NCBI RefSeq assembly: GCF_001424165.1
Contig: NZ_LMOJ01000001.1
Location: forward strand, 89,194-153,193
Length of the DNA stretch: 64,000 bases
Direction: 5' to 3'
Source of the DNA: Massilia sp. Leaf139
Lineage (GTDB): Bacteria > Pseudomonadota > Gammaproteobacteria > Burkholderiales > Burkholderiaceae_D
Shown piece after piece: positions 1 through 8,155 of the stretch. The notes under the pieces are model-generated. The model searched no databases. It saw nothing but the letters and a program-made list of their open reading frames with translations, and had not been told where the DNA came from. A program made the position numbers and the translations under genes. Numbering within the stretch: the first letter of the stretch is position 1; the number at the start of each line of letters is the position of its first letter.

Positions 1-1151
1 CCCTGCGCCAGATCCACCCCAAGCGAGCGTAGTACCGCCAGCTCGCGTTCCGTTTCGACGCCTTCGGCCACGATCGTGCTGCCGGTCTCGCCGGCGAAGG
101 TGATCAGGGCCAGCGCTAGCGCGCGGCGCCCCGGATCGAGGTCGATGTCGCGGATCAGGCTCTGGTCGAGCTTGATAATGTCGGGGCATAGTTGCAGGAT
201 GTGGCGGAAACTCGCATAGCCCGAGCCGGCGTCGTCGATCGCCAGTTTGAGGCCCGCCGCGCGCAAGCGCGCCAGGACGCGCGCCAGGCTGTCGTACTCC
301 TCGATCGGCGCGTGTTCCGTCATCTCCAGCACCAGGCGCTCCGGCGGCGCGCCGGCCAGGGCGGCTTCCAGCTTGCCGCTCAGGATCGTGTGCGGGGAGA
401 CGTTCAGCGCCAGGTAGGCGCCCGGCGCCAGCCTGGCGAGATCGGCCAGCGCATGTTCGATGGCGAGCAGTTCCAGTTCGGCGCCGCGCGCCAGTGCATG
501 CGCTTCCGCGAACCATTTGTCCGGCCCGCGCAGCGGCTCGGGTCGGAAGCGCGCCAGGGCCTCGAGACCGACGGCGCGGCGCGTCGCGATGTCGACGATG
601 GGTTGGTAAACCATGTGCATACCGCGCGCCGCGATCAGCGCCGACAGGCGCGCGGACGCCGTCTCGTGCGCGCGTTCGGCCAGCACCCGCTGTTCCAGCA
701 TGCACGCGATGAGGTCGGCGAAGCGCGCCATCGCTTCGACGTCGACCTCGCGCAAGTGCGAGGCCGGGCTGCGGCTGTAGCAGCAGAAGGTGCCGAATAC
801 CGAGCCGTCCGACAGGCGGATCGGCACCCCGAGGTGCGCGCGAATCTTCATCGCCTCGGTCGCGCTGAGCGCTTGCAGTATCGGGTAGATGTGGCTGTCG
901 TCGACGATCGGGGGGATCTGTCCGTCGACCACGTACTGGCAGTAGCTTTCTTCGAGCGGATGCGAATCGCCGGCTTTGATCGGCACGAATTCCTCGACGG
1001 TCGCGATGTGGCGGAAGATGCGCCTGCCGTCCTTGAACTCGGTGATGAAGGCCACGTCCATGTTCAGGCAGATGCGGGCCAGGTTCACCGCCGAGTGAAT
1101 GATCTCGTTGAGCGAAGGGACGCCGTCTTGCGGGCGCAGTCGATGGGACAT
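1..1151 (-). CDS. GAF-EAL cyclic-di-GMP phosphodiesterase, C-terminus cut by window edge
   Basis: Likely cytosolic enzyme hydrolysing cyclic-di-GMP. The N-terminal ~150 residues look like a GAF sensor domain; an EAL domain follows from about residue 165. Visible EAL signatures are GLEALARF, the metal-binding region LNVSPHTI, LEMTEH, LKLAIDDAGSGY, DIIKLDQSLI and a late VAEGVETE. The catalytic Glu, Asn, paired Asp and Lys positions all appear kept, so activity is expected. Start ATG at 1151 is preceded by GGAGGAA at good spacing. The reading frame is open at base 1, so the last part of the EAL domain is missing. No GGDEF domain is visible in this part. It has its own promoter region or is read with genes outside the window; the LytTR operon to its right is on the same strand 74 bases upstream. 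Confidence 0.88.
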   Translation of the reverse strand, partial: MSHRLRPQDGVPSLNEIIHSAVNLARICLNMDVAFITEFKDGRRIFRHIATVEEFVPIKAGDSHPLEESYCQYVVDGQIPPIVDDSHIYPILQALSATEAMKIRAHLGVPIRLSDGSVFGTFCCYSRSPASHLREVDVEAMARFADLIACMLEQRVLAERAHETASARLSALIAARGMHMVYQPIVDIATRRAVGLEALARFRPEPLRGPDKWFAEAHALARGAELELLAIEHALADLARLAPGAYLALNVSPHTILSGKLEAALAGAPPERLVLEMTEHAPIEEYDSLARVLARLRAAGLKLAIDDAGSGYASFRHILQLCPDIIKLDQSLIRDIDLDPGRRALALALITFAGETGSTIVAEGVETERELAVLRSLGVDLAQ

Positions 1152-1225
1152 GGTCGGTTCCTCCATTTCCGATGCGCCGATTCTAATCCAGGCTGCGCCA
1201 GCGCTGCGCCCGGTTCAGTCGCGGC

Positions 1226-1972
1226 TCAGTCGCGGAACCTGTGCAGGTAGCTCCGGCTCACCGGCAGCTTTTCGTCGCAGCCGCGCAGCAGCACCTGCAT
1301 GCGCTCGGCGTCGACCTTTTCGACGGCGGAGATCGCGCTCACGTTCACCACGGTGCCGCGGTGGATCTGCCAGAAGCGCTCCGGATCGAGGCCGCCGAGC
1401 AGGTCTTTCAAGGCCACGCGCACCAGCGCCTCCGAGCCGGGCAGCACCACCCGCGTGTACTTGGTGTCGGACTGGAAGAACAGCACCTCCTCGACGTCGA
1501 TCAGGCGGATCTGGCGGCCCACGCTGGCCTTGATCCAGCGCGTGCGTTTGGGCTGGGCGCCGGGCAGCGCCGACTGCAGGTCGCGCAGCAGGTTGCCGAG
1601 GTCGGGCGGCGCCTTGCCCAGCTTGGCGCGGATACGCGCCACCGCCTTGTCCATCCGGTCGGCCTGCACCGGCTTGAGCAGGTAGTCGACCGCGCCGGCG
1701 TCGAAAGCCTCGACCGCGTACTGGTCGTAGGCCGTCACGAACACCACGTGGGCGCTGTCGCCGATGCGCTCGGCCACTTCCAGGCCCGACATGCCCGGCA
1801 TGCGGATGTCGAGGAAGACGACCTCCGGCTCGTGTTCCTGAAAACCGTCCCAGGCATCGACGCCGTTTTCCGCGACCAGCACCAGCTCGGCCTCGGGCCA
1901 GGCGCTGCCGAGGAGGGCGACCAGGCGCTCGCGCATCAGCGGTTCGTCTTCGGCGATCATCACCCGGGTCAT
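1226..1972 (-). CDS. LytTR-family response regulator
   Basis: Response regulator of the AlgR/LytR type, 248 aa. Residues 1-120 form a receiver domain with the acidic pair in MIAEDEP and the phospho-acceptor Asp in VVFLDIRMPGMSG; the conserved Lys lies in DYLLKPVQADR. The C-terminal ~100 residues are a LytTR DNA-binding domain (RWIKASVGRQIRLIDVEEV ... FWQIHRGTVVNV ... PVSRSYLHRF). The start ATG at 1972 overlaps the stop of the upstream kinase by four bases (ATGA), so the two are translationally coupled and form one two-component system. A longer frame open up to 3208 is a shadow running antisense-like through the kinase gene in another frame; the receiver start fixes the true N-terminus. Target genes are unknown. 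Confidence 0.93.
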   Translation of the reverse strand: MTRVMIAEDEPLMRERLVALLGSAWPEAELVLVAENGVDAWDGFQEHEPEVVFLDIRMPGMSGLEVAERIGDSAHVVFVTAYDQYAVEAFDAGAVDYLLKPVQADRMDKAVARIRAKLGKAPPDLGNLLRDLQSALPGAQPKRTRWIKASVGRQIRLIDVEEVLFFQSDTKYTRVVLPGSEALVRVALKDLLGGLDPERFWQIHRGTVVNVSAISAVEKVDAERMQVLLRGCDEKLPVSRSYLHRFRD

Positions 1973-3189
1973 GCCGCCTCCGCGCGTTCGAGCGGCAGCA
2001 GCAGTTCCGCCACCAGGCCCGGATCGGCCTCGCGCAGGGTCAGCGTGGCGGCCTCGCCATAGGCCAGCTGCAGGCGCCGGCGCACATTGTCCAGGCCTGC
2101 GCCACCGCCCGGTGTGTCGCTCATGCCGACGCCCGTGTCGTGGACGGACACCAGCACCCCGCTGCTCGATACCGCCGCCGACACCGCGATCTCGCCGCCG
2201 CGCAGGGCCGGCTCGATGCCGTGCTTGACGGCGTTTTCGACCAGGGTCAGCACGATCATGCTGGGCACCGGCACCTGCGTCAGCGCGTCCGGCAGCGCCA
2301 TGCTGAAGTGCAGGCGGGTGCCGAGGCGCGCGGCCATCACGCGCAGATAGGATTCGACGACGCCGAACTCGGAGGCCAGGCTGACCTGCTCGCAACGCAT
2401 GTCGCTGAAGCTGGCGCGCAGGAAGGCGATCAGGTCGGCCGTCAGGGCGGCGGCGCGCGGTGCGCCGTCGAGGGCGAGCTGCTGCACCGCGCCCAGGGTG
2501 TTGAACAGGAAGTGCGGTTCGATCTGAGCGCGCAGCATGCGCAGCTGCGATTCGCTCAGCTCGCGCGCCAGGCGCTCGCGCTCGGCGTCGCGCCGCAGCT
2601 GCTCGGCCAGCTCGGCCTGCTGGCGGCGGCGCATGGCGCTGATCGCCAGCATCGGGATGCCGACGCAGACCGGCGCACCGAGCATGGCGATGGCGATGAC
2701 GCGTAGCAGGGGCGGCCCGATCTCGGCCAGCGGCTCGCCATGGGCCAGCGTCAGCCCGACATAGGCGCCGATGCCGCCCACTAGGGCGCCGACCATCAGC
2801 CCGGCCACGACCTTGCGCTTGGAGGCGACCATTTCGCTCGGGTTGAACCAGGAGCCGATGCCGCCGATGACGAAGCTGAAGCCGACCAGGTTGGCAATGA
2901 CGACCAGCGCGACCGGGCCGACCTTGCCGCCGACGACATAGGCCAGCAGCAGGCCGGCGAGCGTGAAGGCGGCGGCCAGCTTGGCCACGGCGATCCACAG
3001 GCGGCGCCCGCGGTAGGTCAGCGAAAAGGCGCGCAGTTCGCGCCGTTCGATTGGCGACATCGCCGCCAGCTTCTCCGCGCAATAGCGCCGGTAGCCGGGC
3101 GGGATCGTTTGCGCCAGCTCGGGGCGCTCCAGCACCGCGATCTGCTCGGCTTCCCAGTCGTCGTACCAATCGATCAGTTTGCGAAACAT
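1969..3189 (-). CDS. LytS/AlgZ-type sensor histidine kinase
   Basis: Membrane sensor kinase (about 406 aa) that should phosphorylate the LytTR regulator next to it. Roughly residues 60-200 contain four hydrophobic segments; a short cytoplasmic helix then leads into the His_kinase domain with LRAQIEPHFLFNTL, where the His is the phosphorylation site, followed by a HATPase domain with N box VENAVKHG and G box HDTGVGM. I prefer the ATG at 3189 (MFRKLIDWYDDWE) over the ATG at 3201, because GGAGGAA sits five bases before it and nothing comparable precedes the other. The N-terminal segment before the first membrane helix is charged (IERRELRAFS region) and has no recognised domain. Signal sensed is unknown. 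Confidence 0.92.
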   Translation of the reverse strand: MFRKLIDWYDDWEAEQIAVLERPELAQTIPPGYRRYCAEKLAAMSPIERRELRAFSLTYRGRRLWIAVAKLAAAFTLAGLLLAYVVGGKVGPVALVVIANLVGFSFVIGGIGSWFNPSEMVASKRKVVAGLMVGALVGGIGAYVGLTLAHGEPLAEIGPPLLRVIAIAMLGAPVCVGIPMLAISAMRRRQQAELAEQLRRDAERERLARELSESQLRMLRAQIEPHFLFNTLGAVQQLALDGAPRAAALTADLIAFLRASFSDMRCEQVSLASEFGVVESYLRVMAARLGTRLHFSMALPDALTQVPVPSMIVLTLVENAVKHGIEPALRGGEIAVSAAVSSSGVLVSVHDTGVGMSDTPGGGAGLDNVRRRLQLAYGEAATLTLREADPGLVAELLLPLERAEAA

Positions 3190-3301
3190 GTCTTCCTCCA
3201 TCGCTCATGAATATAAGGCAATGGAGGCAGTCTAGGAAAGGACGAAGCGCGGCGGAAGGGGAAAGCGACGAAGCACGACTGGACGGGAACGAACGACGAC
3301 G

Positions 3302-4264
3302 CTAGTCCAGCCCCAGCCACTTCCGATACTGCCCGTAATGATGAATCACGAAGCCCCCGAACGGCTTCATGCTCCCGACCTCCCTGGCCGTGATGCCCAG
3401 TTCGCGCTCCAGATCCGCTTCCTTCAGGTGGAAAAACGACACCTTCTTGATCGCGTTCGGCAGCGTCTCGACGCCGATCAGCACCTGCTTGCCGGTCTTG
3501 TCGGCATACGCCAGTTCGTCCATCGCATGGCTGACGATGCCGTCGCCGCCGAGCGCGCGGTCGCGGTAATCCATCAGGGCGACGTAGTCGTATAGATCCT
3601 GCACGTGCTGGCTGACCGGTTTCGCGACGCCCTTGTATTCCACGTTCAGGCCGTCGAGCCAGAAGGGGATCGCGGGGCCGATCGGCAGCGTCTGGCCGGA
3701 GGCGCGTTTCGCACGCATCAGCGCATCCGACAGCTCGACGAACTCGCGCAGCAGTTCCATCTTGCGGGTCGACCATTCGGCCAGGATGTGCGGCTCGATG
3801 TCGACGTTGATGCCGTCGAAGCGTTCCTCGGGCGCGGCCGCCTTGTTGTAGTCGAGGACGCGCTGCAGCATCGCCAGCGCCTCCGCGCGGTGCTTCGGCA
3901 GCACATAGCGCTCGGTGTTCAGGTAGCCCGAGCCGAGCAGGGCGTAGGCCTTCAGGCCGGATGCGTGCAGGCGCCGGATCAGGCGCCGGTAGAGCTGGGG
4001 CTGGGTGGCGATCAGGTTGCGGCCGCCGTAGGCATCGGCGTACAGGAAGACGGTGTCCACCGATTTGGATTGCAGGAAGCCGATCGCGCGGCCCGCCGCC
4101 GCCGGCTGCTCCAGCATCGCGTACGAATCTTCTTCCCACGTCCAGATCGCGCGCGGGGCGGACGGTTTCGCAGGTTCGGCCGGTGCGGCCGGTTCGGCCT
4201 GCGCGCCCGCGCCGGCGAGGGCGCAGGCGCAGGCCAGCAGCAGGCTGGCGAGCGGACGTTTCAT
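3302..4264 (-). CDS. secreted TIM-barrel-like protein of unknown activity
   Basis: 320 aa with a clear signal peptide (MKRPLASLLLACACALAGAG, cleavage probably after AQA) and a short Ala/Pro-rich linker. The mature part reads like a glycoside-hydrolase-like beta/alpha barrel: successive strands VDTVFLYADAY, LKAYALLGSGY, FDGINVDIEPHI, DYVALMDYRDRA, KQVLIGVET and FGGFVIHHYGQY. The DGINVDIEPH stretch resembles the acidic strand-4 motif of GH18-like barrels (DGxxxDxE), so it may act on a glycan, but no family was assigned. Its ATG overlaps the stop of the upstream sulfatase-type gene by four bases (ATGA), so it belongs to the same operon as that enzyme and the YaiO-like outer-membrane protein. A role in making or trimming a surface polysaccharide is inference. 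Confidence 0.75.
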   Translation of the reverse strand: MKRPLASLLLACACALAGAGAQAEPAAPAEPAKPSAPRAIWTWEEDSYAMLEQPAAAGRAIGFLQSKSVDTVFLYADAYGGRNLIATQPQLYRRLIRRLHASGLKAYALLGSGYLNTERYVLPKHRAEALAMLQRVLDYNKAAAPEERFDGINVDIEPHILAEWSTRKMELLREFVELSDALMRAKRASGQTLPIGPAIPFWLDGLNVEYKGVAKPVSQHVQDLYDYVALMDYRDRALGGDGIVSHAMDELAYADKTGKQVLIGVETLPNAIKKVSFFHLKEADLERELGITAREVGSMKPFGGFVIHHYGQYRKWLGLD

Positions 4265-6603
4265 AGCTCGGTCTCCACGTGGTATTGGCCGATGCCGATC
4301 GGGCGGCCGGTCTCGGGATGCGAGGGCAGGGCCGAGACGAAATAGGTGCCTGGCGCGACCTTGCTCAGCTTCGGCTCCCAGGTGATGGTCGCCACTTCGC
4401 CCGGCGCCAGGGTGCGCGCCGGGGCCGCGGTTTCGCCCAGTTCGAGGCCGTGTTCGTTGGTGACGACCAGGAGCGGCACGAACTGCGGCGAGCGGGTTGC
4501 GGCGTGGTTGGTGAAGGTGGCCTGATAGACCAATCCAGCGCCGGATGCGCGCTGCAACCGGGCGACGCCGACGTCGCCGGCCGTCGAGGCCAGCGCCACG
4601 CCGCGCAGCGTGCGTTCGCCGCCGTAGTTCGCCAGCTTCGTCTTGCCCGGCGCCAGCGCCGCGCTGCGTCCGGCGGTGCCGTTCGCTTTCAGGAAGGCGC
4701 GGAACTGGGCCCGGGCGCGCGCCAGCGCCTCGGGGTCGTCGTTGCGGTCGACCTGCATGCCGTCGCCGAGCGTGTAGAGCTGGCCCTGCGCCAGATAGGC
4801 GGTGCCGGAGACGAAGTCGCTCATCTCGCTCTTGGTCTGCTTGAGCGGGATCGCGTGCAGGTTGCGGAAGGATTCCTCGGTGTCGAGGCCGGTGCCGATC
4901 CAGGTCACGTCCGCCGGCGATTTCAAACCGTAGCCCCTGGCGAGGAAGGCCAGCAGCGACGGCGCGATGTCGAACTGCGAGGACACCGCCTTGACGCTGC
5001 GCGGCCCCTTCAGGAGCGGCGAATACACGATCAGCGGCACGTGGTAGCGCTCGATGCGCGTGTCCATGGGCAGTTCGGGCAGGCGGTGGTCGCCGGTGAT
5101 GACGAAGATCGTATTCTCGTAGCCCGGCAGCGTTTTCGCACGCTCGAAATACATGCGCAGCGCGTCGTCGGTGTAGAGGATGCTGGCGAAGATCTCGCGG
5201 CCGTTCGCATACACCGGAGACGGCGGCCGCTTCAGGTCGCGCACACGTTGGTCGACGCGGCGCAGGTAGGCGTCCTTGTCCGGGAAGGTGAAGGGGCTGT
5301 GCATGCTGGTGGTCTGGATGATGCCGACATGCGGGCCGGCGGGTGCGGCCGCTTCGCGCGCCAGCGCCATCTCCATCAGGTCGCGGTCGGCATAGCCCCA
5401 GTCGTTGCTGCGGCGGTAGGGCGGCTTGAAATCGGGTTCGCTTACCAGGGTGTCGACGCCCTGGCGGCGCAGGAACACGCCTTCGTTGTCGAAGTCCAGG
5501 TTCGAGCCGGAATAGAAACGCAGGCGGTAATCCTGGGCTTTCAGCACCGTCAGCAGCGATTCGTGCCGGGGCAGCTTCTCGCCCAGCGCGGCCAGGCCGT
5601 TCTCACCGAAGGGGAGCGAACCGAAGACCGTGGTCAGCACCCCGAAGGTGCGGCCCTGGCCGGCCAGGAAGTTCTCGAAGTACAGGCTGCGCGCGGCCAG
5701 TTCGTCGAGGAAGGGCGTGAAGCTGCCCAGGCGCGCGCCGGGGCCGGAGAAGCTGCGTCCCAGGCCTTCGACGATGATGAAGACGAGGTTCGGCGGCGCG
5801 GCGCCGGGACGCACGTCGAACAGCGGGCCGAGGGTGTCGGGCGTGCGTTCGGCGCGCAGGAAAGGGTAGCGCGGATCGACGCCCGACCATGGCGCCTGCG
5901 CCTTCGCGCGCGGCACCTGCGCTTCGTCGCCCGGGTTGCGCAGGCGGGCGATATTGTTATCGATGAAGAAGGCCGTCTTGTTGCCCAGGTAAGCCAGGTC
6001 GGCATCGGTGCGCGCCACCGGCGGCGCGAAGCGCTGCGGCAGGACGGCGAACGCGAGTAGGCTTGCGCCGAGGGCGATGCCGGCTGTGCGGGCGGCGGCA
6101 CGCGGCCACCAGTCGCGCACGCTCAGCGACAGCAGCGTCCACAGGACGGCCAGCGCCGAGAGCAGGCCCATCCCCAGCAGTGGACTGAGGGCCCAGCCGC
6201 CGGCTACGGTGGCGGCGACTTCGCCGCGCGAATAGGCGAACAGGTCGGCCCCGAGCGGCACGCCCGACACCCAGTGGTATTGCAGCAGGGCGGCATGGGC
6301 GAACAGCAGCGCGCTCCAGACCAGGCCGAGCGCCAGCGTACGCCAGCGTGCCGAGGGAATCAGCGCCAGCGGCAGGCCGCCGAGCAGGAAGACGAAGCCG
6401 AAGCGCAGCAGCGAGAGCAGGTCGTTGCCGAGGGCCGCGCCGAACAGCGTGGCCTGCGGCACACCGGCGCCGCCCGCGTGGATCGCTTCGGCGATGCGCA
6501 GGCAGAGCCAGGCCAGCGCCAGGGCCGGCAGCGCATCGAGTACAAACGCCAGGGCGCGCGCCAGGCGCCCGCCGCCGGCGCGCAAGGCGGCCGGCATTAC
6601 CAT
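4261..6603 (-). CDS. LTA-synthase-like sulfatase/phosphoglycerol transferase, membrane bound
   Basis: 780 aa. The N-terminal ~215 residues hold about five membrane helices; the remainder is a periplasmic alkaline-phosphatase-superfamily domain of the LTA synthase/OpgB type. Visible landmarks are NLVFIIVEGLGRSFSG at the first metal strand, the TTSMHSPFTFP stretch, and VITGDHRLPELP carrying the late Asp-His metal ligands; the nucleophile position is probably the Thr in FLAGQGRTFGVL. A beta-sandwich-like tail (about residues 660-780, ending YFVSALPSHPE) follows, which typical LTA synthases lack. Likely transfers phosphoglycerol or phosphoethanolamine to a glycan, or acts as a sulfatase or phosphatase; substrate unknown. 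The start is ATG 6603 or the TAATG at 6597, both overlapping the preceding YaiO-like gene, and its 3' end overlaps the next gene, so the three are co-translated. Confidence 0.82.
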   Translation of the reverse strand: MVMPAALRAGGGRLARALAFVLDALPALALAWLCLRIAEAIHAGGAGVPQATLFGAALGNDLLSLLRFGFVFLLGGLPLALIPSARWRTLALGLVWSALLFAHAALLQYHWVSGVPLGADLFAYSRGEVAATVAGGWALSPLLGMGLLSALAVLWTLLSLSVRDWWPRAAARTAGIALGASLLAFAVLPQRFAPPVARTDADLAYLGNKTAFFIDNNIARLRNPGDEAQVPRAKAQAPWSGVDPRYPFLRAERTPDTLGPLFDVRPGAAPPNLVFIIVEGLGRSFSGPGARLGSFTPFLDELAARSLYFENFLAGQGRTFGVLTTVFGSLPFGENGLAALGEKLPRHESLLTVLKAQDYRLRFYSGSNLDFDNEGVFLRRQGVDTLVSEPDFKPPYRRSNDWGYADRDLMEMALAREAAAPAGPHVGIIQTTSMHSPFTFPDKDAYLRRVDQRVRDLKRPPSPVYANGREIFASILYTDDALRMYFERAKTLPGYENTIFVITGDHRLPELPMDTRIERYHVPLIVYSPLLKGPRSVKAVSSQFDIAPSLLAFLARGYGLKSPADVTWIGTGLDTEESFRNLHAIPLKQTKSEMSDFVSGTAYLAQGQLYTLGDGMQVDRNDDPEALARARAQFRAFLKANGTAGRSAALAPGKTKLANYGGERTLRGVALASTAGDVGVARLQRASGAGLVYQATFTNHAATRSPQFVPLLVVTNEHGLELGETAAPARTLAPGEVATITWEPKLSKVAPGTYFVSALPSHPETGRPIGIGQYHVETEL

Positions 6604-7898
6604 CGGCGGTACAGCCCGACCGAGACGCCGCGCTCACGGGCGTCGTTGGCGCCGCGCGAGAAGCTGGCGCCGACCTTGCTGCCCCAGTTGTCCGACCAGT
6701 AGCGCACCCAGGTCACGCTGCCGCCGCCGGAACGCGCACGCCCGCCCGAGAGCGAAAGCGGATCGTCGCTGCGGCCGCTGTTGGCGGTCGCTTCCAGGTA
6801 GCTGTCGGCGTCGCCCGCGTAGTAGTAGCGCGCCAGCAGGCGCTGGCCGTTGCTGCGCGAGCCTTCCGAGACGATGTTCTGGTGGCGCAGCTGGACATAC
6901 CAGTTGCCCACGTACTTGCCGAGGGCGAGGCCGTAGATGTTCACGCGCGATTCGAAACCCAGCACGTCGTCGGCGAGCGAGACTTCCCAGCCGTTGCCGA
7001 GCGATTGATAGACCTCGATGCGTCCCGAATTGGCCGGGAACAGGCGCGCGGCTGGGGCGCGCTGGTAGCGGATGTTGGCGTAGGCGCCGTTCCACAGGTC
7101 GGCATAGGCGTCGAGCGCCCAGGCGTGGCCGGTCTGGTCGAAGCGGTGCGCGCGCAGCGTCTCGAAACCGATCGAGCCGCCCTTCATGTAGTGGCGCACG
7201 CTGGCGGTCTGGTCGTTCCAGCGCGGGCCGCTGCCGACATCCGTCCAGCTGCCGGAAAGGCTGGCGGCCCAGGTATAGCCCGAGGCCAGCGCCGCTTCCG
7301 GGTTGCCGGCGCGGGTGACCGGTGTCGATGCAGCCGCCGGCGCCGGCGCCGGCTGCATGGCCGCCATGGCGGCGTCGATCTCGGCGCCGTTGGCACCGAG
7401 AGCGCGTGCCTTTTCGAGGTCGGCGCGGGCGTCGTCGACGCGGCCGGCGGCGCGGTAGGCGCGTGCGCGGGCCTGCCAGCCGGAGGCGTCGTTCGGGCGC
7501 AGCGCGACCAGGCGGCCATAGGCCTCGATGGCCTGGGCCGGCTGATCGTGCCACTGGTGCAGGTTGCCCAGCGCGAGCCAGACGTCGGCGTAGTCGGGCG
7601 AAGCCTGCGCCGCGGCCTCCAGGTCGGCTTGCGCCTCGGCCCAGCGCTCCATGCGCGTGTAGACGATGCCGCGGCCGAGCAGCACGTCGACATTGCCGGG
7701 CGACTGCGCCAGCAGCGCGTTGTAGGCGGCCAGGGCGAGCGCCGGCTGGCCGGAATTGGCGAGCGTGCGCGCCTTGTCGTACTGTTCGTCGAAGGATGCC
7801 GGGCTGGCGGGCTGTACCTGTACGGTCGTGGTCGGAGGAGGCTGGAAGTCGATAGGCATGGAAACGGGGTCGGTAGCGGACGGATGCACTGGCAGCAT
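6597..7898 (-). CDS. TPR protein with YaiO-type outer-membrane beta-barrel
   Basis: About 433 aa. Residues ~25-185 contain TPR-like helical repeats (FDEQYDKARTLANSGQPALA, then GNLHQWHDQPAQAIEAYGRL). The C-terminal ~220 residues alternate aromatic and small residues as in a barrel (SGSWTDVGSGPRW, GWEVSLADDVLGF, YVQLRHQNIV, SVGLYRRW) and end in an aromatic residue, matching the YaiO family. The first ATG in frame is used; a TTG at 7913 extends it by five codons and MPIDF (7859) would shorten it. None gives a signal peptide, and the frame closes upstream near 7940, which is odd for an outer-membrane protein. A missed frameshift at the 5' end or an unusual export route are possible. It heads the operon with the sulfatase-like and barrel-like genes, suggesting a shared surface-glycan job. 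Confidence 0.78.
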   Translation of the reverse strand: MLPVHPSATDPVSMPIDFQPPPTTTVQVQPASPASFDEQYDKARTLANSGQPALALAAYNALLAQSPGNVDVLLGRGIVYTRMERWAEAQADLEAAAQASPDYADVWLALGNLHQWHDQPAQAIEAYGRLVALRPNDASGWQARARAYRAAGRVDDARADLEKARALGANGAEIDAAMAAMQPAPAPAAASTPVTRAGNPEAALASGYTWAASLSGSWTDVGSGPRWNDQTASVRHYMKGGSIGFETLRAHRFDQTGHAWALDAYADLWNGAYANIRYQRAPAARLFPANSGRIEVYQSLGNGWEVSLADDVLGFESRVNIYGLALGKYVGNWYVQLRHQNIVSEGSRSNGQRLLARYYYAGDADSYLEATANSGRSDDPLSLSGGRARSGGGSVTWVRYWSDNWGSKVGASFSRGANDARERGVSVGLYRRW

Positions 7899-8077
7899 AG
7901 TGCCATGGCGCAACTCTGCCCCAGCGGGGAAGGAGCGTCAAGGAGCGCACGAATGAAAGGAGTGCGAATGTCGCGCCCAGGCTTCAAAGCATGGTCAACT
8001 TTGCCATGAACTTTGCCAGTAAGCTTGTCGGAGTGAAAAGAGCATGCCGCACCAGGCCGGAGGAGGTCTGCCGGACG

Positions 8078-8108
8078 CAAAAAAAGCCGCCCGGCGGAAC
8101 CGGGCGGC
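8078..8108 (-). terminator. intrinsic terminator of chemoreceptor 1
   Basis: A nine-base-pair GC stem (GCCGCCCGG with CCGGGCGGC, five-base loop) is followed on the minus strand by a run of about eight T. It lies 47 bases past the stop of the chemoreceptor gene. Confidence 0.88.
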
Positions 8109-8155
8109 TTTCGCGGTGCTTCAGGAGCGCCGTGGGATGAAACAATAAAAACCGT

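Noticed and set aside
1226..3208. 660-codon frame joining kinase region and response regulator
   Set aside because: The kinase is coded in another frame with a full domain pattern; only the part from 1972 downward is a real gene.
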